Shown in pieces: positions 38,366 through 47,720 of a stretch of 64,000 bases of DNA. Under the pieces are notes generated by a model. That model was not told the origin of the DNA. It searched no databases and saw nothing but the letters and a program-made list of their open reading frames with translations. The position numbers and the translations under genes were made by a program. This DNA is from an uncultured Clostridia bacterium (GTDB taxonomy: Bacteria; Bacillota; Clostridia; Oscillospirales; Acutalibacteraceae), in contig CAMHAV010000001.1 of the NCBI GenBank assembly GCA_946182865.1, positions 1-64,000 of the forward strand, in the 5' to 3' direction. Position 1 is the stretch's first letter; the number at the start of each line of letters is the position of its first letter.

Positions 38366-39577
38366 TTAAAACGCTTTCTTGATCCGCTCAATGGCCGCTA
38401 CGGAATGCTCCAGCGAACCAAACGAGGTCAGCCGGAAATAGCCTTCGCCGCTCGGGCCGAATCCCGAACCGGGTGTGCCGACTACACCGGCGCGGTTGAT
38501 GAGTTCGTCAAAGAACTCCCATGAAGTCAGGCCATCCGGCGTTTTCAGCCAGATGTAAGGCGCGTTGACGCCGCCGTACACGGTGAAGCCCGCCTCGGCC
38601 AGTCCCTCCCGTATCACCTTGGCGTTATGGAGATAATAAGCGATTGTCTCGCGAATCTGCTTTTGTCCCTCGGCGGAATAAACCGCCTCTGCGCCGCGCT
38701 GCACGATGTAAGGCACGCCGTTGAATTTGGTGGTCTGGCGGCGGTTCCAGAGCGCGCCCAGCGAAACGCCGCCGCAGGTCAGCTCCTTGGGAACGACGGT
38801 GTAGCCGCAGCGTGTTCCCGTGAAGCCCGCCGTCTTGCTGAAGCTGCGGAATTCGATAGCGCACTTCTTCGCGCCCTCGATCTCGAAAATACTGTGGGGA
38901 ATGTCCTCGGTGATAAACGCCTCATACGCCGAGTCATACAGGATGACCGAACCATTGGAAAGCGCGTAATCCACCCACTTTTGCAGCCCCTCATAGGTGA
39001 TGGAAGCGCCCGTGGGATTGTTGGGGAAGCAGAGATAAATCATGTCCGCCTTTTTATCGGGCAGAGCGGGGGCAAATCCGTTTTCCTCCGTGCAGGGCAT
39101 ATAGACGAGGTTGCTCCATTTGCCGTCGGGCTGCGGCTCGCCTGCCCGTCCCGCCATGGCGTTGGTATCGACATACACGGGATACACCGGGTCGCACACC
39201 GCCACAATATTGTCCTTGCCGAAGATATCCCCGATGTTGCCGGTGTCGGACTTCGCGCCGTCGCTCACAAACACCTCGTCGGGAGAAATGGCAATCCCCC
39301 TGGCGCGGTAGTCGTTTTCCGCAATGGCTTCCCGCAGGAAATCATAGCCCTGCTCGGGGCCGTAGCCGCGGAAAGTGGCCGCCTCGCCCATCTCGTCGCA
39401 GGCCTGCTTCATGGCCTCCACCACGGCGGGAGCGAGCGGACGGGTGACGTCCCCGATGCCTAGACGGATGATCGACTGGTCGGGATGCGCGGCGGTATAG
39501 GCCGCCACTCTCTTGGCGATATCCGAGAAAAGATAGCTTCCCGGCAGCTTGACAAAATTTTCGTTGATGGTAAACAT
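38366..39577 (-). CDS. dapL: LL-diaminopimelate aminotransferase
   Basis: [43 protein letters not shown]. Confidence 0.97.
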   Translation of the reverse strand: MFTINENFVKLPGSYLFSDIAKRVAAYTAAHPDQSIIRLGIGDVTRPLAPAVVEAMKQACDEMGEAATFRGYGPEQGYDFLREAIAENDYRARGIAISPDEVFVSDGAKSDTGNIGDIFGKDNIVAVCDPVYPVYVDTNAMAGRAGEPQPDGKWSNLVYMPCTEENGFAPALPDKKADMIYLCFPNNPTGASITYEGLQKWVDYALSNGSVILYDSAYEAFITEDIPHSIFEIEGAKKCAIEFRSFSKTAGFTGTRCGYTVVPKELTCGGVSLGALWNRRQTTKFNGVPYIVQRGAEAVYSAEGQKQIRETIAYYLHNAKVIREGLAEAGFTVYGGVNAPYIWLKTPDGLTSWEFFDELINRAGVVGTPGSGFGPSGEGYFRLTSFGSLEHSVAAIERIKKAF

Positions 39578-39602
39578 ATTTTTATGATCCTCCTGCTTGA
39601 AA

Positions 39603-39630
39603 TTTCACATTTCACACTTCACACTTCACA
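39603..39630 (-). repeat. TGTGAAR heptamer tandem repeat (4 units)
   Basis: Minus-strand TGTGAAG TGTGAAG TGTGAAA TGTGAAA; the first unit contains the dapF stop codon. Confidence 0.95.
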
Positions 39631-40465
39631 TTAAAGAAACTTCCCCTTCAAAGACAAAGGTCGCGGGGCCGGTCATGTAGACGGTGTTTTCCTCGCGGTT
39701 CCACTCGATGCGAAGATCGCCGCCGCGCAGCTTGACCGTGACCGTGTTGCTGGTCACGCATCCGTTCAGCACTGACGCGACCGCCACGGCGCACGCGCCT
39801 GTGCCGCACGCCCATGTCTCCCCCGAACCGCGTTCCCACACACGCATCTGCACTGTGCGGTCGTCGATTTTTTTGACAAACTCCGTGTTAACGCGTTCGG
39901 GGAAGAGCGGGTCGTTCTCGAATTTCGGGCCGATTTTCTCTAAATCCATGCCGTCCACATCGTCCACGAATACCACGCAGTGAGGATTCCCCATCGACAC
40001 GCAGGTGATGTTCCACTCGCCGCCCGCCACGGACACCGCCTCACCGATCAGGCTGTCGCCGTTCCACTTGACGGGGATGAGCGCAGGCTCCAGAATCGGG
40101 CCGCCCATGTTGACGCGGACGGAGGTTACTTCCCCGTCCTCCACGGTCAGCTGCGCGGTCTTGACGCCGCCGAGCGTTTCGACGGTGATTTCCGTCTTGT
40201 CGGTCAGACCCTTGGCATAAACATATTTGGCAAAGCAGCGCACACCGTTGCCGCACATCTTTCCCTCCGAGCCGTCCGCGTTGAACATACGCATTTTAAA
40301 ATCGGCCACTTCCGAAGGACAGATCAGAATCATGCCGTCGGAACCTACGCCGAAATGACGGTCACTAAGCCGGATGGAAGTTTCCGACGGGTCAAAATCC
40401 ATGCCGTTCATACAGTTGACGTAAATGTAATCGTTGCCGATTCCGTGCATTTTGGTAAATTTCAT
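39626..40465 (-). CDS. dapF: Diaminopimelate epimerase
   Basis: MKFTKMHGIGNDYIYVN; MCGNGVRCFAKYV; WACGTGACAVAVA. Confidence 0.97.
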   Translation of the reverse strand: MKFTKMHGIGNDYIYVNCMNGMDFDPSETSIRLSDRHFGVGSDGMILICPSEVADFKMRMFNADGSEGKMCGNGVRCFAKYVYAKGLTDKTEITVETLGGVKTAQLTVEDGEVTSVRVNMGGPILEPALIPVKWNGDSLIGEAVSVAGGEWNITCVSMGNPHCVVFVDDVDGMDLEKIGPKFENDPLFPERVNTEFVKKIDDRTVQMRVWERGSGETWACGTGACAVAVASVLNGCVTSNTVTVKLRGGDLRIEWNREENTVYMTGPATFVFEGEVSLM

Positions 40466-40606
40466 ATGGCTTCTTCCTCCTGTAAGCATAAAAAAAGGAA
40501 TAGCAGATGAACTGCTATCCCCTCATTGGAATAACTGAAAAAAGAACCGTCGCAATTCCGGCACTCGTATGCGATTTTGACAAAACCGAAAGTACAACGC
40601 TCATTC

Positions 40607-41173
40607 TCACAAAACTCCGTTCAAGATTTTTTCCGCCACCGCCACCAGACTGTCCCCCGTGTCCATGCTTTTCTTTTGCATGAAGCGGTGCGCTTCGGGT
40701 TCGGTCATATTGTTGCGCTCCATCAGCAGCGCCTTGGCTCTGAAAATCAGGTCGCTGTCGGCTTTGCTGCGCGGCGCAGGTCTTTGCTCCTGTTGCTTCG
40801 GCTTATGACCGTGCCAGCCCCGCTCAAGGAGCAGCGCCAGCGTTTCGATCAGGTCGCGGCGATTCAGGGGAACATCCAGACAGATCATGCCCTCGCCCCG
40901 CACCATCGCTCGCTGTCTGGCGGTCAGCAGCACCACCATCTCGAAATGCTCCGGTCTGATCTGAAAAAGCTCCATGACAGTCATGTCGCTCATGGCATAG
41001 GTGCACAGCAGCACGCCGCCCTCCCCGCTGAAACGGGACGCAAGGTGCAGCGCCGACGCGCCTTTGGTGACCGTTCCCAGCACCCTGATGCCGGACGAAG
41101 AGACAACCTGCGCCAGCTTTTCCCCCATGCCCGCGTCACGGCAGGCAATGATCACACCGTTCAAATGCGACAA
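40607..41173 (-). CDS. ANTAR-domain response-regulator-like antiterminator
   Basis: C-terminal RAKALLMERNNMTEPEAHRFMQKKSMDTGDSLVAVAEKIL. Confidence 0.87.
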   Translation of the reverse strand: MSHLNGVIIACRDAGMGEKLAQVVSSSGIRVLGTVTKGASALHLASRFSGEGGVLLCTYAMSDMTVMELFQIRPEHFEMVVLLTARQRAMVRGEGMICLDVPLNRRDLIETLALLLERGWHGHKPKQQEQRPAPRSKADSDLIFRAKALLMERNNMTEPEAHRFMQKKSMDTGDSLVAVAEKILNGVL

Positions 41174-41346
41174 CCTCTCAAATCAATACGCGATAAACCT
41201 AAACATACCTTTACAACCAATATTTTAACGGTATAAAGTCCAAAAGTCAACCTATTTTTTGATGACAGCGCAAGAATCGTTTATCCCTCAAAAATCCTCC
41301 TGTGTTGCCAATGGGATTTGTATAATATGTATAATGACGGATGCCG

Positions 41347-42246
41347 TCAGATCAGGCTCAGCAGCATGGCGACAAAGGCCACCACACCCGCCGTCACACC
41401 CAGCAGCAGCGCCAGCCGCCGCCGCAGAATCGCGGTGCGTCCGTCGTCCAGCACCCGGGCAATCACCACGGTGAGGTTGTCCCCGCTGCCCTTGCGCAGC
41501 GCCTTTTCAATCAACGCGTCGGCAATGTCGCGCACCGGACGGCCCGAACTGAGCGTGGCATAAATGGAGTGATTGGGCAGCACGTCCGAAACGCCGTCGG
41601 AGCAGATCAGCAGCATGTCCCCGTTGCGGATGGTGGTGAAGTTCTCGTTGGGCTTAAGTCCGCGGATGTTTTCCATGCCGAGGTACTGCGAGAGCTGGTT
41701 GCGAATGTAAGAGCGGCTCGCCTGGTCTTCGGAGATGGCGCCCATATCCACCAGTTCCTGCGCGAAGGTCTGCGGCTTGCTCAGCCGCTCGATACCGTAC
41801 TGCGTTTTATGATAAATTTCGCTGTCCCCTAAATTGCAGGCGTAGACATACTGATTGGCCACCACCAGCATGGAAACCGTGGAACCCATCTTTTTGCCCG
41901 ACTCCTTGCATTTCTCCAATATTCTGCCGTTGGCCTCGCGGAGCATGCGCCGCGCGGTGCGGGACGCGTTCTGGCTGTTTTCGGACTGCCGGAGCGAATC
42001 GGAATAATCCGATATCGTCGATACGCCGATCATGGCGGCCACGTCGCCGTCCGCCTGCCCGCCCATGCCGTCGCACACCGCCAGCACATGGGCATTCAGA
42101 CTGTCCACCGCGTCAAAACGCTCGGCAACCGCGTTGTAGTGGTCAATATAACAGCCGTTGACATAAAAATTATCCTGATTGCTCGACCTCTTCTGACCGA
42201 TATCAGTCACAGCCGCAATTTCCAGCGTGACAGGAACACCGCCCAT
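41347..42246 (-). CDS. PP2C-family protein phosphatase with C-terminal TM helix
   Basis: TDIGQKRSSNQDNFYV; VCDGMGGQADGDVAA; LLICSDGVSDVL. Confidence 0.9.
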   Translation of the reverse strand: MGGVPVTLEIAAVTDIGQKRSSNQDNFYVNGCYIDHYNAVAERFDAVDSLNAHVLAVCDGMGGQADGDVAAMIGVSTISDYSDSLRQSENSQNASRTARRMLREANGRILEKCKESGKKMGSTVSMLVVANQYVYACNLGDSEIYHKTQYGIERLSKPQTFAQELVDMGAISEDQASRSYIRNQLSQYLGMENIRGLKPNENFTTIRNGDMLLICSDGVSDVLPNHSIYATLSSGRPVRDIADALIEKALRKGSGDNLTVVIARVLDDGRTAILRRRLALLLGVTAGVVAFVAMLLSLI

Positions 42247-42345
42247 CGGATCATTCCTCCTTTCTCCGTTAAATGATGAACTTCCTGTATTCATGATACC
42301 ATCAAACCCGCCTATTTGTCAAGTTTTTTGGAAATTCTCGTTATC

Positions 42346-43641
42346 TCATTCCCCCAGCACCGAACGGAGGTTCTTCATCTCCTCGGCGGTCTGCTCGCTG
42401 TCAAGATAAGCGTAGGAATACAGCGCGAAGCCGTCTGCGTGTATTTCGCTGCTGCGTGTGAATAACACCTGATTCATAATGATATCGTCCGCCGTCTGCC
42501 ATTTGCCGCTGTCGCTGTCGGAACCCGCCTTGTAAAGCGCCAGACCGATGTAGAGCTTCACTTTGTCACTGCTCACCAGCGCCCGCCACTTGCGGCACAT
42601 CGGCTCAAAGGGCGCAATCTTATTGTCGCTCGTCCAATAGATCTGCGGCGCGAGGTAATCCACATACCCCTCGGTGCTGCCCCATGTCTTGACATCCGCG
42701 CCCGCGCTCAGGCAATTGTCGATATTTCCGGCAGGGCTGATGCCGAACACACATGTTTTGTCCGCTTTCTTGACGGCGCTGTAAACCGCTTTCACCAGCG
42801 TGCTGATATTCTGTGTGCGCCAATCGAGCAGCGACAGCTTTCCGCCGTCCGCCTGATAGGCCGCATACGCCTTGCTGTCGTCAAAGGAGCTGTCGGAGGC
42901 GGGGTAAAAATAATCGTCCCAATGCACACCGTCCACATTGTATTTTTCCACGATTTCCCGCACGCCGCTCACAATCCGCTCGCGCACTTCGGGAATGGCG
43001 GGGTTGTAATACTTGCCCTTTTTGTAGTCGATCACCCAGTCGTCATTATCGGGATTATCGTCGCCGCGCCAGACAACATAGGGATTGTCATCGGAAAGGG
43101 CAGGCGGATAAGCGCCGGAATTGAGCATGATACGCAGGGGATTGAGCCACGCGTGGAGCTGTAATCCTTCCCGGTGCGCCGCCTCCACGGCATAGGCAAG
43201 GGGGTCAAAGCCGTCGGACGGCGCTTGTCCCTGTGTCCCCGTGACAAGGTGCGACCAAGGGTAATAGTCGGACGCGTAGAGCGCGTCTCCGAAGGGGCGT
43301 ACATGGAAATAGATGGTGTTCATGCCGTTGGATTTTGCTGCGCTCACCATGCTGTCGATCTTGGCCTTGTTGACTCCGTCGAGCGACAGATAGGCAATCC
43401 ACACGCCGCGCAGCTCGTCCGACGCTCCCGTCGGCCGGCCGTATTGATCGACGCCGTCGCCGTTGCGGGGATACTGACCCTCGCTGTGATTTCTGATCCA
43501 AATGCCCTCTCCCCGATGCAGCAGGTAAGGCAGTGACGCGCCCACGGCAATGCCCACCGTAAGCAGCGCCATGACAACATAAAAGAGCGCCGATTTCTTT
43601 TTTTCCTTTGACTGATTGCCTTTCAAAAGCCATTCCTCCAA
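42346..43641 (-). CDS. Family-10-like glycosylhydrolase (DUF187 type)
   Basis: LRGVWIAYLSLDGVNKAKIDSMVSAAKSNGMNTIYFHVRPFGDALYASDYYPWS; VDGVHWDDYFYP. Confidence 0.88.
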   Translation of the reverse strand: MEEWLLKGNQSKEKKKSALFYVVMALLTVGIAVGASLPYLLHRGEGIWIRNHSEGQYPRNGDGVDQYGRPTGASDELRGVWIAYLSLDGVNKAKIDSMVSAAKSNGMNTIYFHVRPFGDALYASDYYPWSHLVTGTQGQAPSDGFDPLAYAVEAAHREGLQLHAWLNPLRIMLNSGAYPPALSDDNPYVVWRGDDNPDNDDWVIDYKKGKYYNPAIPEVRERIVSGVREIVEKYNVDGVHWDDYFYPASDSSFDDSKAYAAYQADGGKLSLLDWRTQNISTLVKAVYSAVKKADKTCVFGISPAGNIDNCLSAGADVKTWGSTEGYVDYLAPQIYWTSDNKIAPFEPMCRKWRALVSSDKVKLYIGLALYKAGSDSDSGKWQTADDIIMNQVLFTRSSEIHADGFALYSYAYLDSEQTAEEMKNLRSVLGE

Positions 43642-43757
43642 AATATATGTAATTATTCACAAAAAATGTATTGACTTAATAGAATAATTATACTACTATT
43701 TAATTATCTTCGGGTGTACGAAGTGTAAATTCTATCGAAAAAAGGAGTTTTCTGTCC

Positions 43758-44078
43758 ATGAGATCCGTCGATACCTTTCTGCTCGGCTGTCTTGCCGTCT
43801 TAGTCATCTACCTTATTGTCATCAGCGCCTTTGCGGTCTATCAGACCAAGCGTGACAAAGCCCTTGCCAATGTTCCCAAGGATTCCTCCCACTACTGGCG
43901 CATTCCCGAATTCCAGCTCATGCTGATTTCGGCGCTGGGCGGTTCTTTTGCCATGTACGCCACCATGAAAAAGATTCGTCACAAAACCCAGCACCCCAAA
44001 TTCATGATCGGCATTCCCGTCATCATGGTGCTCCAGGTCGCGCTGGCCGCTTTCATCGTCTGGCTGCGGTTTTCCTGA
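43758..44078 (+). CDS. DUF1294-like small membrane protein
   Basis: AVYQTKRDKALANVPKDSSHYWRIPEFQLMLISALGGSFAMYATMKKIRHKTQHPKF. Confidence 0.85.
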   Translation: MRSVDTFLLGCLAVLVIYLIVISAFAVYQTKRDKALANVPKDSSHYWRIPEFQLMLISALGGSFAMYATMKKIRHKTQHPKFMIGIPVIMVLQVALAAFIVWLRFS

Positions 44079-44134
44079 TCTCATCTATATGCGGGTGAGA
44101 GCAGAAGTATGACATCACGCGGGAGGAACAGGAT

Positions 44135-45166
44135 TTGAAAAAAATAACGCTCGGCATGGACGTCGGCATCGACCTCGGCTCCACCACCGTCAAAATCTAC
44201 ACGCCCGGTCGGGAAATCGCGCTGGAGGAACCCGCCATGGTCGCCGTGGACAGGGACACCGACGAGATTCTCGCTTTCGGCTCGGACGCGCGGCAGATGC
44301 TGGGGCGCACGCCGGAAAGCGTCGCCGTGGTCAGCCCTGTGGAATACGGACGCATCCGGAATTTCCGGCTCACCGAAATCATGCTCACCGCCTATGTTAA
44401 AGAGGTCTGCGGCAACAAAATCTTTATGCCGCGCGTGGTGGTGTGCGTTCCGTCGGGCGTGTCGGAAGTGGAAAAAAGCGAAGTCGTGGAATCGCTGCGG
44501 GCGGCCGGCGCGCGCAGGGTTTATCTGATCGAAACCGTCGTGGCGGCGGCGCTGGGCGCGGGAGTGGATATTTCCCAGCCCCGCGGGCGCATCGTCTGCG
44601 ACATCGGCGGCGGCACCACGGACATCGGCGTGCTTACGCTCAACGGCACGGCCACCTCCCATTGGGTCAAATACGCGGGACATTCCTTCAACGAAGCGCT
44701 GATCGACTACATCCGTCAGCGGTTTGACCTGCTCATCGGCCCCCGCACAGCGGAACTCATCAAGCGGGAGGCGGGCTGCGTGATACCGCGCGAAGCCGTG
44801 CTCACCGTCACCGCTAAAGGTCGGAATGCCAAAACGGGCATGCCCGACATGATTCAGCTCACCTCTGAGGATATTCTGGAAGCCTTTGAAGAACCCGCCA
44901 TTCACATCTGCCGCGCCGTGCAGCATACGCTGGAGGAAACGCCTCCCGCGCTCGCCGGAGATCTTCTCAGCGGCGGCATTACGCTGACAGGCGGCGGCGC
45001 AAAGCTCTACGGCATCGACCGGCTCATCGCGGAGCGCACCAAGCTCAGCGTCACCGTTGCCACCGACGCCGCCCAATGCGTCGCGCTCGGAACGGGCAAA
45101 GCCATCCGATTCATCGACACGCGGGACAGGCTGGAAAAAGACACCTCGCCGCTCGATGTGTTTTGA
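44135..45166 (+). CDS. MreB/Mbl-like rod-shape actin homologue
   Basis: DVGIDLGSTTVKIYTPGREIALEEPAMVAVD; IVCDIGGGTTDIGVLTL. Confidence 0.9.
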   Translation: MKKITLGMDVGIDLGSTTVKIYTPGREIALEEPAMVAVDRDTDEILAFGSDARQMLGRTPESVAVVSPVEYGRIRNFRLTEIMLTAYVKEVCGNKIFMPRVVVCVPSGVSEVEKSEVVESLRAAGARRVYLIETVVAAALGAGVDISQPRGRIVCDIGGGTTDIGVLTLNGTATSHWVKYAGHSFNEALIDYIRQRFDLLIGPRTAELIKREAGCVIPREAVLTVTAKGRNAKTGMPDMIQLTSEDILEAFEEPAIHICRAVQHTLEETPPALAGDLLSGGITLTGGGAKLYGIDRLIAERTKLSVTVATDAAQCVALGTGKAIRFIDTRDRLEKDTSPLDVF

Positions 45167-45182
45167 CTAAACGAAAAAAGGT

Positions 45183-45221
45183 CCCGGTGCATCGCCACAC
45201 GCACCGAGACCTTTTTTGTTA
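45183..45221. terminator. Intrinsic terminator
   Basis: AAAGGTCcCGGTGC...GCACCGaGACCTTTTTT. Confidence 0.8.
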
Positions 45222-45857
45222 TTTTTTTACAGCCACCGTATGGTTGGCATACGTTTGCCAATCAGGTTCATAGTCATCCACCGCTTGATTCCCCCACATA
45301 TCCCAGCCGTCACGATTGCCCCGGGCAAACAATTCAAGCCGCGGTTCATAAGAACAAGCCTCTATCAAATCGACAAATTCATCAGGCTTTCTGCTGTGTT
45401 CCCGCTTCATGGATCTTATCAGATTCACCTGTGACCTTCCAGGCTGCAAGGTTCGGTTTTTGTCTCCTTTGATGCCAAAAAGCAAAATTTCTGTCACGTT
45501 GCGAAAATAAAAGCCGACGCCTCTGCCGTCAGGCTGACCGTCCTTTCTTACCTTTTCCCACACCAGATTGGTTTTGTACTCAAACCCCCATGCTTTCATC
45601 ACCGCAAGTCCTTCCGGCAAAAGCGCATTGGGAACCCATAAATATAAATGACATTTTTCTTCCGCCACCTCTGAAACGGGCAGCGACATAATGCTTTCCA
45701 AATCCATTGTGGCATATCGGTTCAGCCGCTTATGCTCCGGCGCAACTTTTCCGGTTCGGTTCTGAAACTGCCACGGGGGATCCGCATAAATCGTGCGGTA
45801 TTTTTTTCCATCTGTAAACGCCTTAAAATCGGCAATTGTTTCTTCTAAAGTTGTCAT
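45219..45857 (-). CDS. MT-A70 family N6-adenine DNA methyltransferase
   Basis: YRTIYADPPWQF (DPPW); HLYLWVPNALLPEGLAVMKAWGFEY. Confidence 0.92.
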   Translation of the reverse strand: MTTLEETIADFKAFTDGKKYRTIYADPPWQFQNRTGKVAPEHKRLNRYATMDLESIMSLPVSEVAEEKCHLYLWVPNALLPEGLAVMKAWGFEYKTNLVWEKVRKDGQPDGRGVGFYFRNVTEILLFGIKGDKNRTLQPGRSQVNLIRSMKREHSRKPDEFVDLIEACSYEPRLELFARGNRDGWDMWGNQAVDDYEPDWQTYANHTVAVKK

Positions 45858-45858
45858 T

Positions 45859-46173
45859 TCAGCAGTCCTCAATACAAGATTTCTTTATTCCGACAGCCAA
45901 TATCGGACATCCGCCGTTTCTGCGCGAATCCAAACGGTCGGTAAGCTTTCCCATCCAGGTAGTAGAAGCGCCATATTTCTTCAAAATGCCAATACTGCGA
46001 AATATATCGTTCAATTCTTCTGATCGGGTTACAATAATCCCCACATCAATGATGCCGCAGTCAAAATAAGTCCGCATGGCCAACAAATCACGGTCAAACG
46101 TCTGATCCTTGCTATTCCATTCCAAATCAAATGCCACTTTATTTTTTAAAAAATCAATATTATGACCGTCAAG
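45859..46173 (-). pseudogene. BglII/BstYI-like type II restriction endonuclease, 5'-truncated remnant
   Basis: In-frame reading from the upstream stop at 46174: LDGHNIDFLKNKVAFDLEWNSKDQTFDRDLLAMRTYFDCGIIDVGIIVTRSEEL...KYGASTTWMGKLTDRLDSRRNGGCPILAVGI*; N-terminal part missing. Confidence 0.75.
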
Positions 46174-46187
46174 TTAAACGAAGGCTG

Positions 46188-46934
46188 TTACGGATTTCCC
46201 TCTTTTCCCCCGCTCCGGATTTCCGCCCGATACACGCGGCGGGCATACATCAGCATGATTGCCGTCGCCGCCATAAGATAGCCCAGCATAAGAAATACCG
46301 TAGGCAGCACATCGGCCAGCAGCGCGGTCACCATCGTCGCCACACCCGTGAGCATCATCACAATGCCGCCGAATCGGTTGCATTTGCGCCATGTGGCGTC
46401 GTTGTACATGCTCCACGACACCCGCAGGCCTACCGTGCTGTTCCTTCTGGTTTTGGGCATATAATTGCCCAGCACGATATACAAAGCGCCTGTCAGCACA
46501 AACGTGACTCTGGAAATATTCTCCGCCTGTGCCGACCCGTCCGAAGCCGCCCCTCGGTAAGCCGCATACAGAATCATGCCCTGCATCGCGGTAAAAAACA
46601 CGGTCACCGCCGCGCCGACAATCCACATTACCTTGGCATTGGACGCCGCCTGCACGCTTTCCTTGTCCTCCGTGTTTTCTGTGGATTTCCTTTCATAAAA
46701 GGAAGCCAGCGCCGCGAAAAACAGCGCCATGCCGATGGTCATCAGCGGCAAAAGAAGGTTTTCGTATCTGCTCCCCCATCTGTCGATTTCCCACGCCGCG
46801 TTGTAATGCATCGGCACGCGGTCAGGCATCAGCGGCAGCACGGCCGCCGTACCGACCAGCGAAACAAACGCCGTGATCCACAGGATTCTTTTGGCTGTTT
46901 TCATTGTCCCATTCCCCCAAACTGCTCCACCCAC
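46188..46934 (-). CDS. SdpI-family (DUF1648) membrane protein
   Basis: PLMPDRVPMHYNAAWEIDRWGSRYENLLLPL; GNYMPKTRRNSTVGLRVSWSMYNDATWRKCNRFGG. Confidence 0.9.
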   Translation of the reverse strand: MGGAVWGNGTMKTAKRILWITAFVSLVGTAAVLPLMPDRVPMHYNAAWEIDRWGSRYENLLLPLMTIGMALFFAALASFYERKSTENTEDKESVQAASNAKVMWIVGAAVTVFFTAMQGMILYAAYRGAASDGSAQAENISRVTFVLTGALYIVLGNYMPKTRRNSTVGLRVSWSMYNDATWRKCNRFGGIVMMLTGVATMVTALLADVLPTVFLMLGYLMAATAIMLMYARRVYRAEIRSGGKEGNP

Positions 46935-47170
46935 AGAATCAGCTCCTGCAGGACGGAGGTGTTGATTTCATAATAGACATAATTTTTATATTTGTACTCC
47001 ATCACCAGATCGGCACTTTTGAGCAGCCGGAGATGATAGGACAGAGCGGCGGGTGTGATCTGTAGTGCTTCCGCGATTTCTCCCGCGCTCATGCGTCCTT
47101 TCCTGAGCATGACCAGAATATCGCGGCGCTGCCTGTCGGACAGCACCTTGAAAAGATTCGATTCACCCAT
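46901..47170 (-). CDS. ArsR-family regulator (SdpR-like autorepressor)
   Basis: VLSDRQRRDILVMLRKGRMSAGEIAEALQITPAALSYHLRLLKSADLV; overlaps SdpI gene. Confidence 0.92.
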   Translation of the reverse strand: MGESNLFKVLSDRQRRDILVMLRKGRMSAGEIAEALQITPAALSYHLRLLKSADLVMEYKYKNYVYYEINTSVLQELILWVEQFGGMGQ

Positions 47171-47192
47171 GGGCTAACACCTGCTATGAAAG

Positions 47193-47270
47193 TATTTAAA
47201 ATATTCTTTAAATAGATTCTACCACAAAGTGCGTTCCCTGTCAAGAAGTATTTAAAATTATTTTTAAATA
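47193..47270 (-). promoter_or_regulatory. sdpRI-like promoter bracketed by two identical-half palindromic operators
   Basis: TATTTAAA-n6-TTTAAATA at 47193-47214 and 47249-47270; TTGACA (47244-47239)-17-TAGAAT (47221-47216) between them. Confidence 0.87.
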
Positions 47271-47316
47271 GCCCCACCCCCCACCTTGTTGATTTTTTCT
47301 TTTTTCCATAATCCTC

Positions 47317-47345
47317 TTGACCTTGGAGAAATTATGGTGTAAAAT
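47317..47345 (+). promoter_or_regulatory. Promoter for T-box/proS transcript
   Basis: TTGACC-17-TAAAAT. Confidence 0.6.
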
Positions 47346-47351
47346 GAATCC

Positions 47352-47690
47352 GTAATAGAAAACAACAGCCATGACGGGAACCATTTCCTTTTCCCATCCG
47401 ACCCCAGAGAGAAGCCGCGCGGTGAAAGGCTTTGTCGGAAGAAAGTGAACCCCATTCCCAGAGCTTCGGTGAGAACGTCTGCCGCGTCAAACGGCGGGAC
47501 GGTAATTTCCGACGATTTCCCCGCGTTATGGGGCGACGAGAGCATCACGGACGTATATTTCAGAAAAATACGCCGGATGAATTCGGGTGGTAACACGGAT
47601 TTTTTAGGCTTAGAATCCGCCCCGATCCGCTTGGGTATTTTTCAGATATACCAAGGCGTTTCGGGGCGGTTTTATTTTTATCATCTTATT
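47352..47690 (+). ncRNA. T-box leader RNA upstream of proS
   Basis: T-box sequence GGGTGGTAACACGG near 47586; terminator CCGCCCCGA...TTCGGGGCGGTTTTATTTTT; AGAGAG bulge and GTGAACCCC specifier region near 47445-47453. Confidence 0.87.
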
Positions 47691-47720
47691 ACTTTTCTAT
47701 TTGCAGGAGGAACGATTCCA

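Noticed and set aside
47264-47596. 110-aa minus-strand ORF
   Set aside because: Lies antisense to the T-box leader and overlaps the sdpR operator region; no protein-like features.
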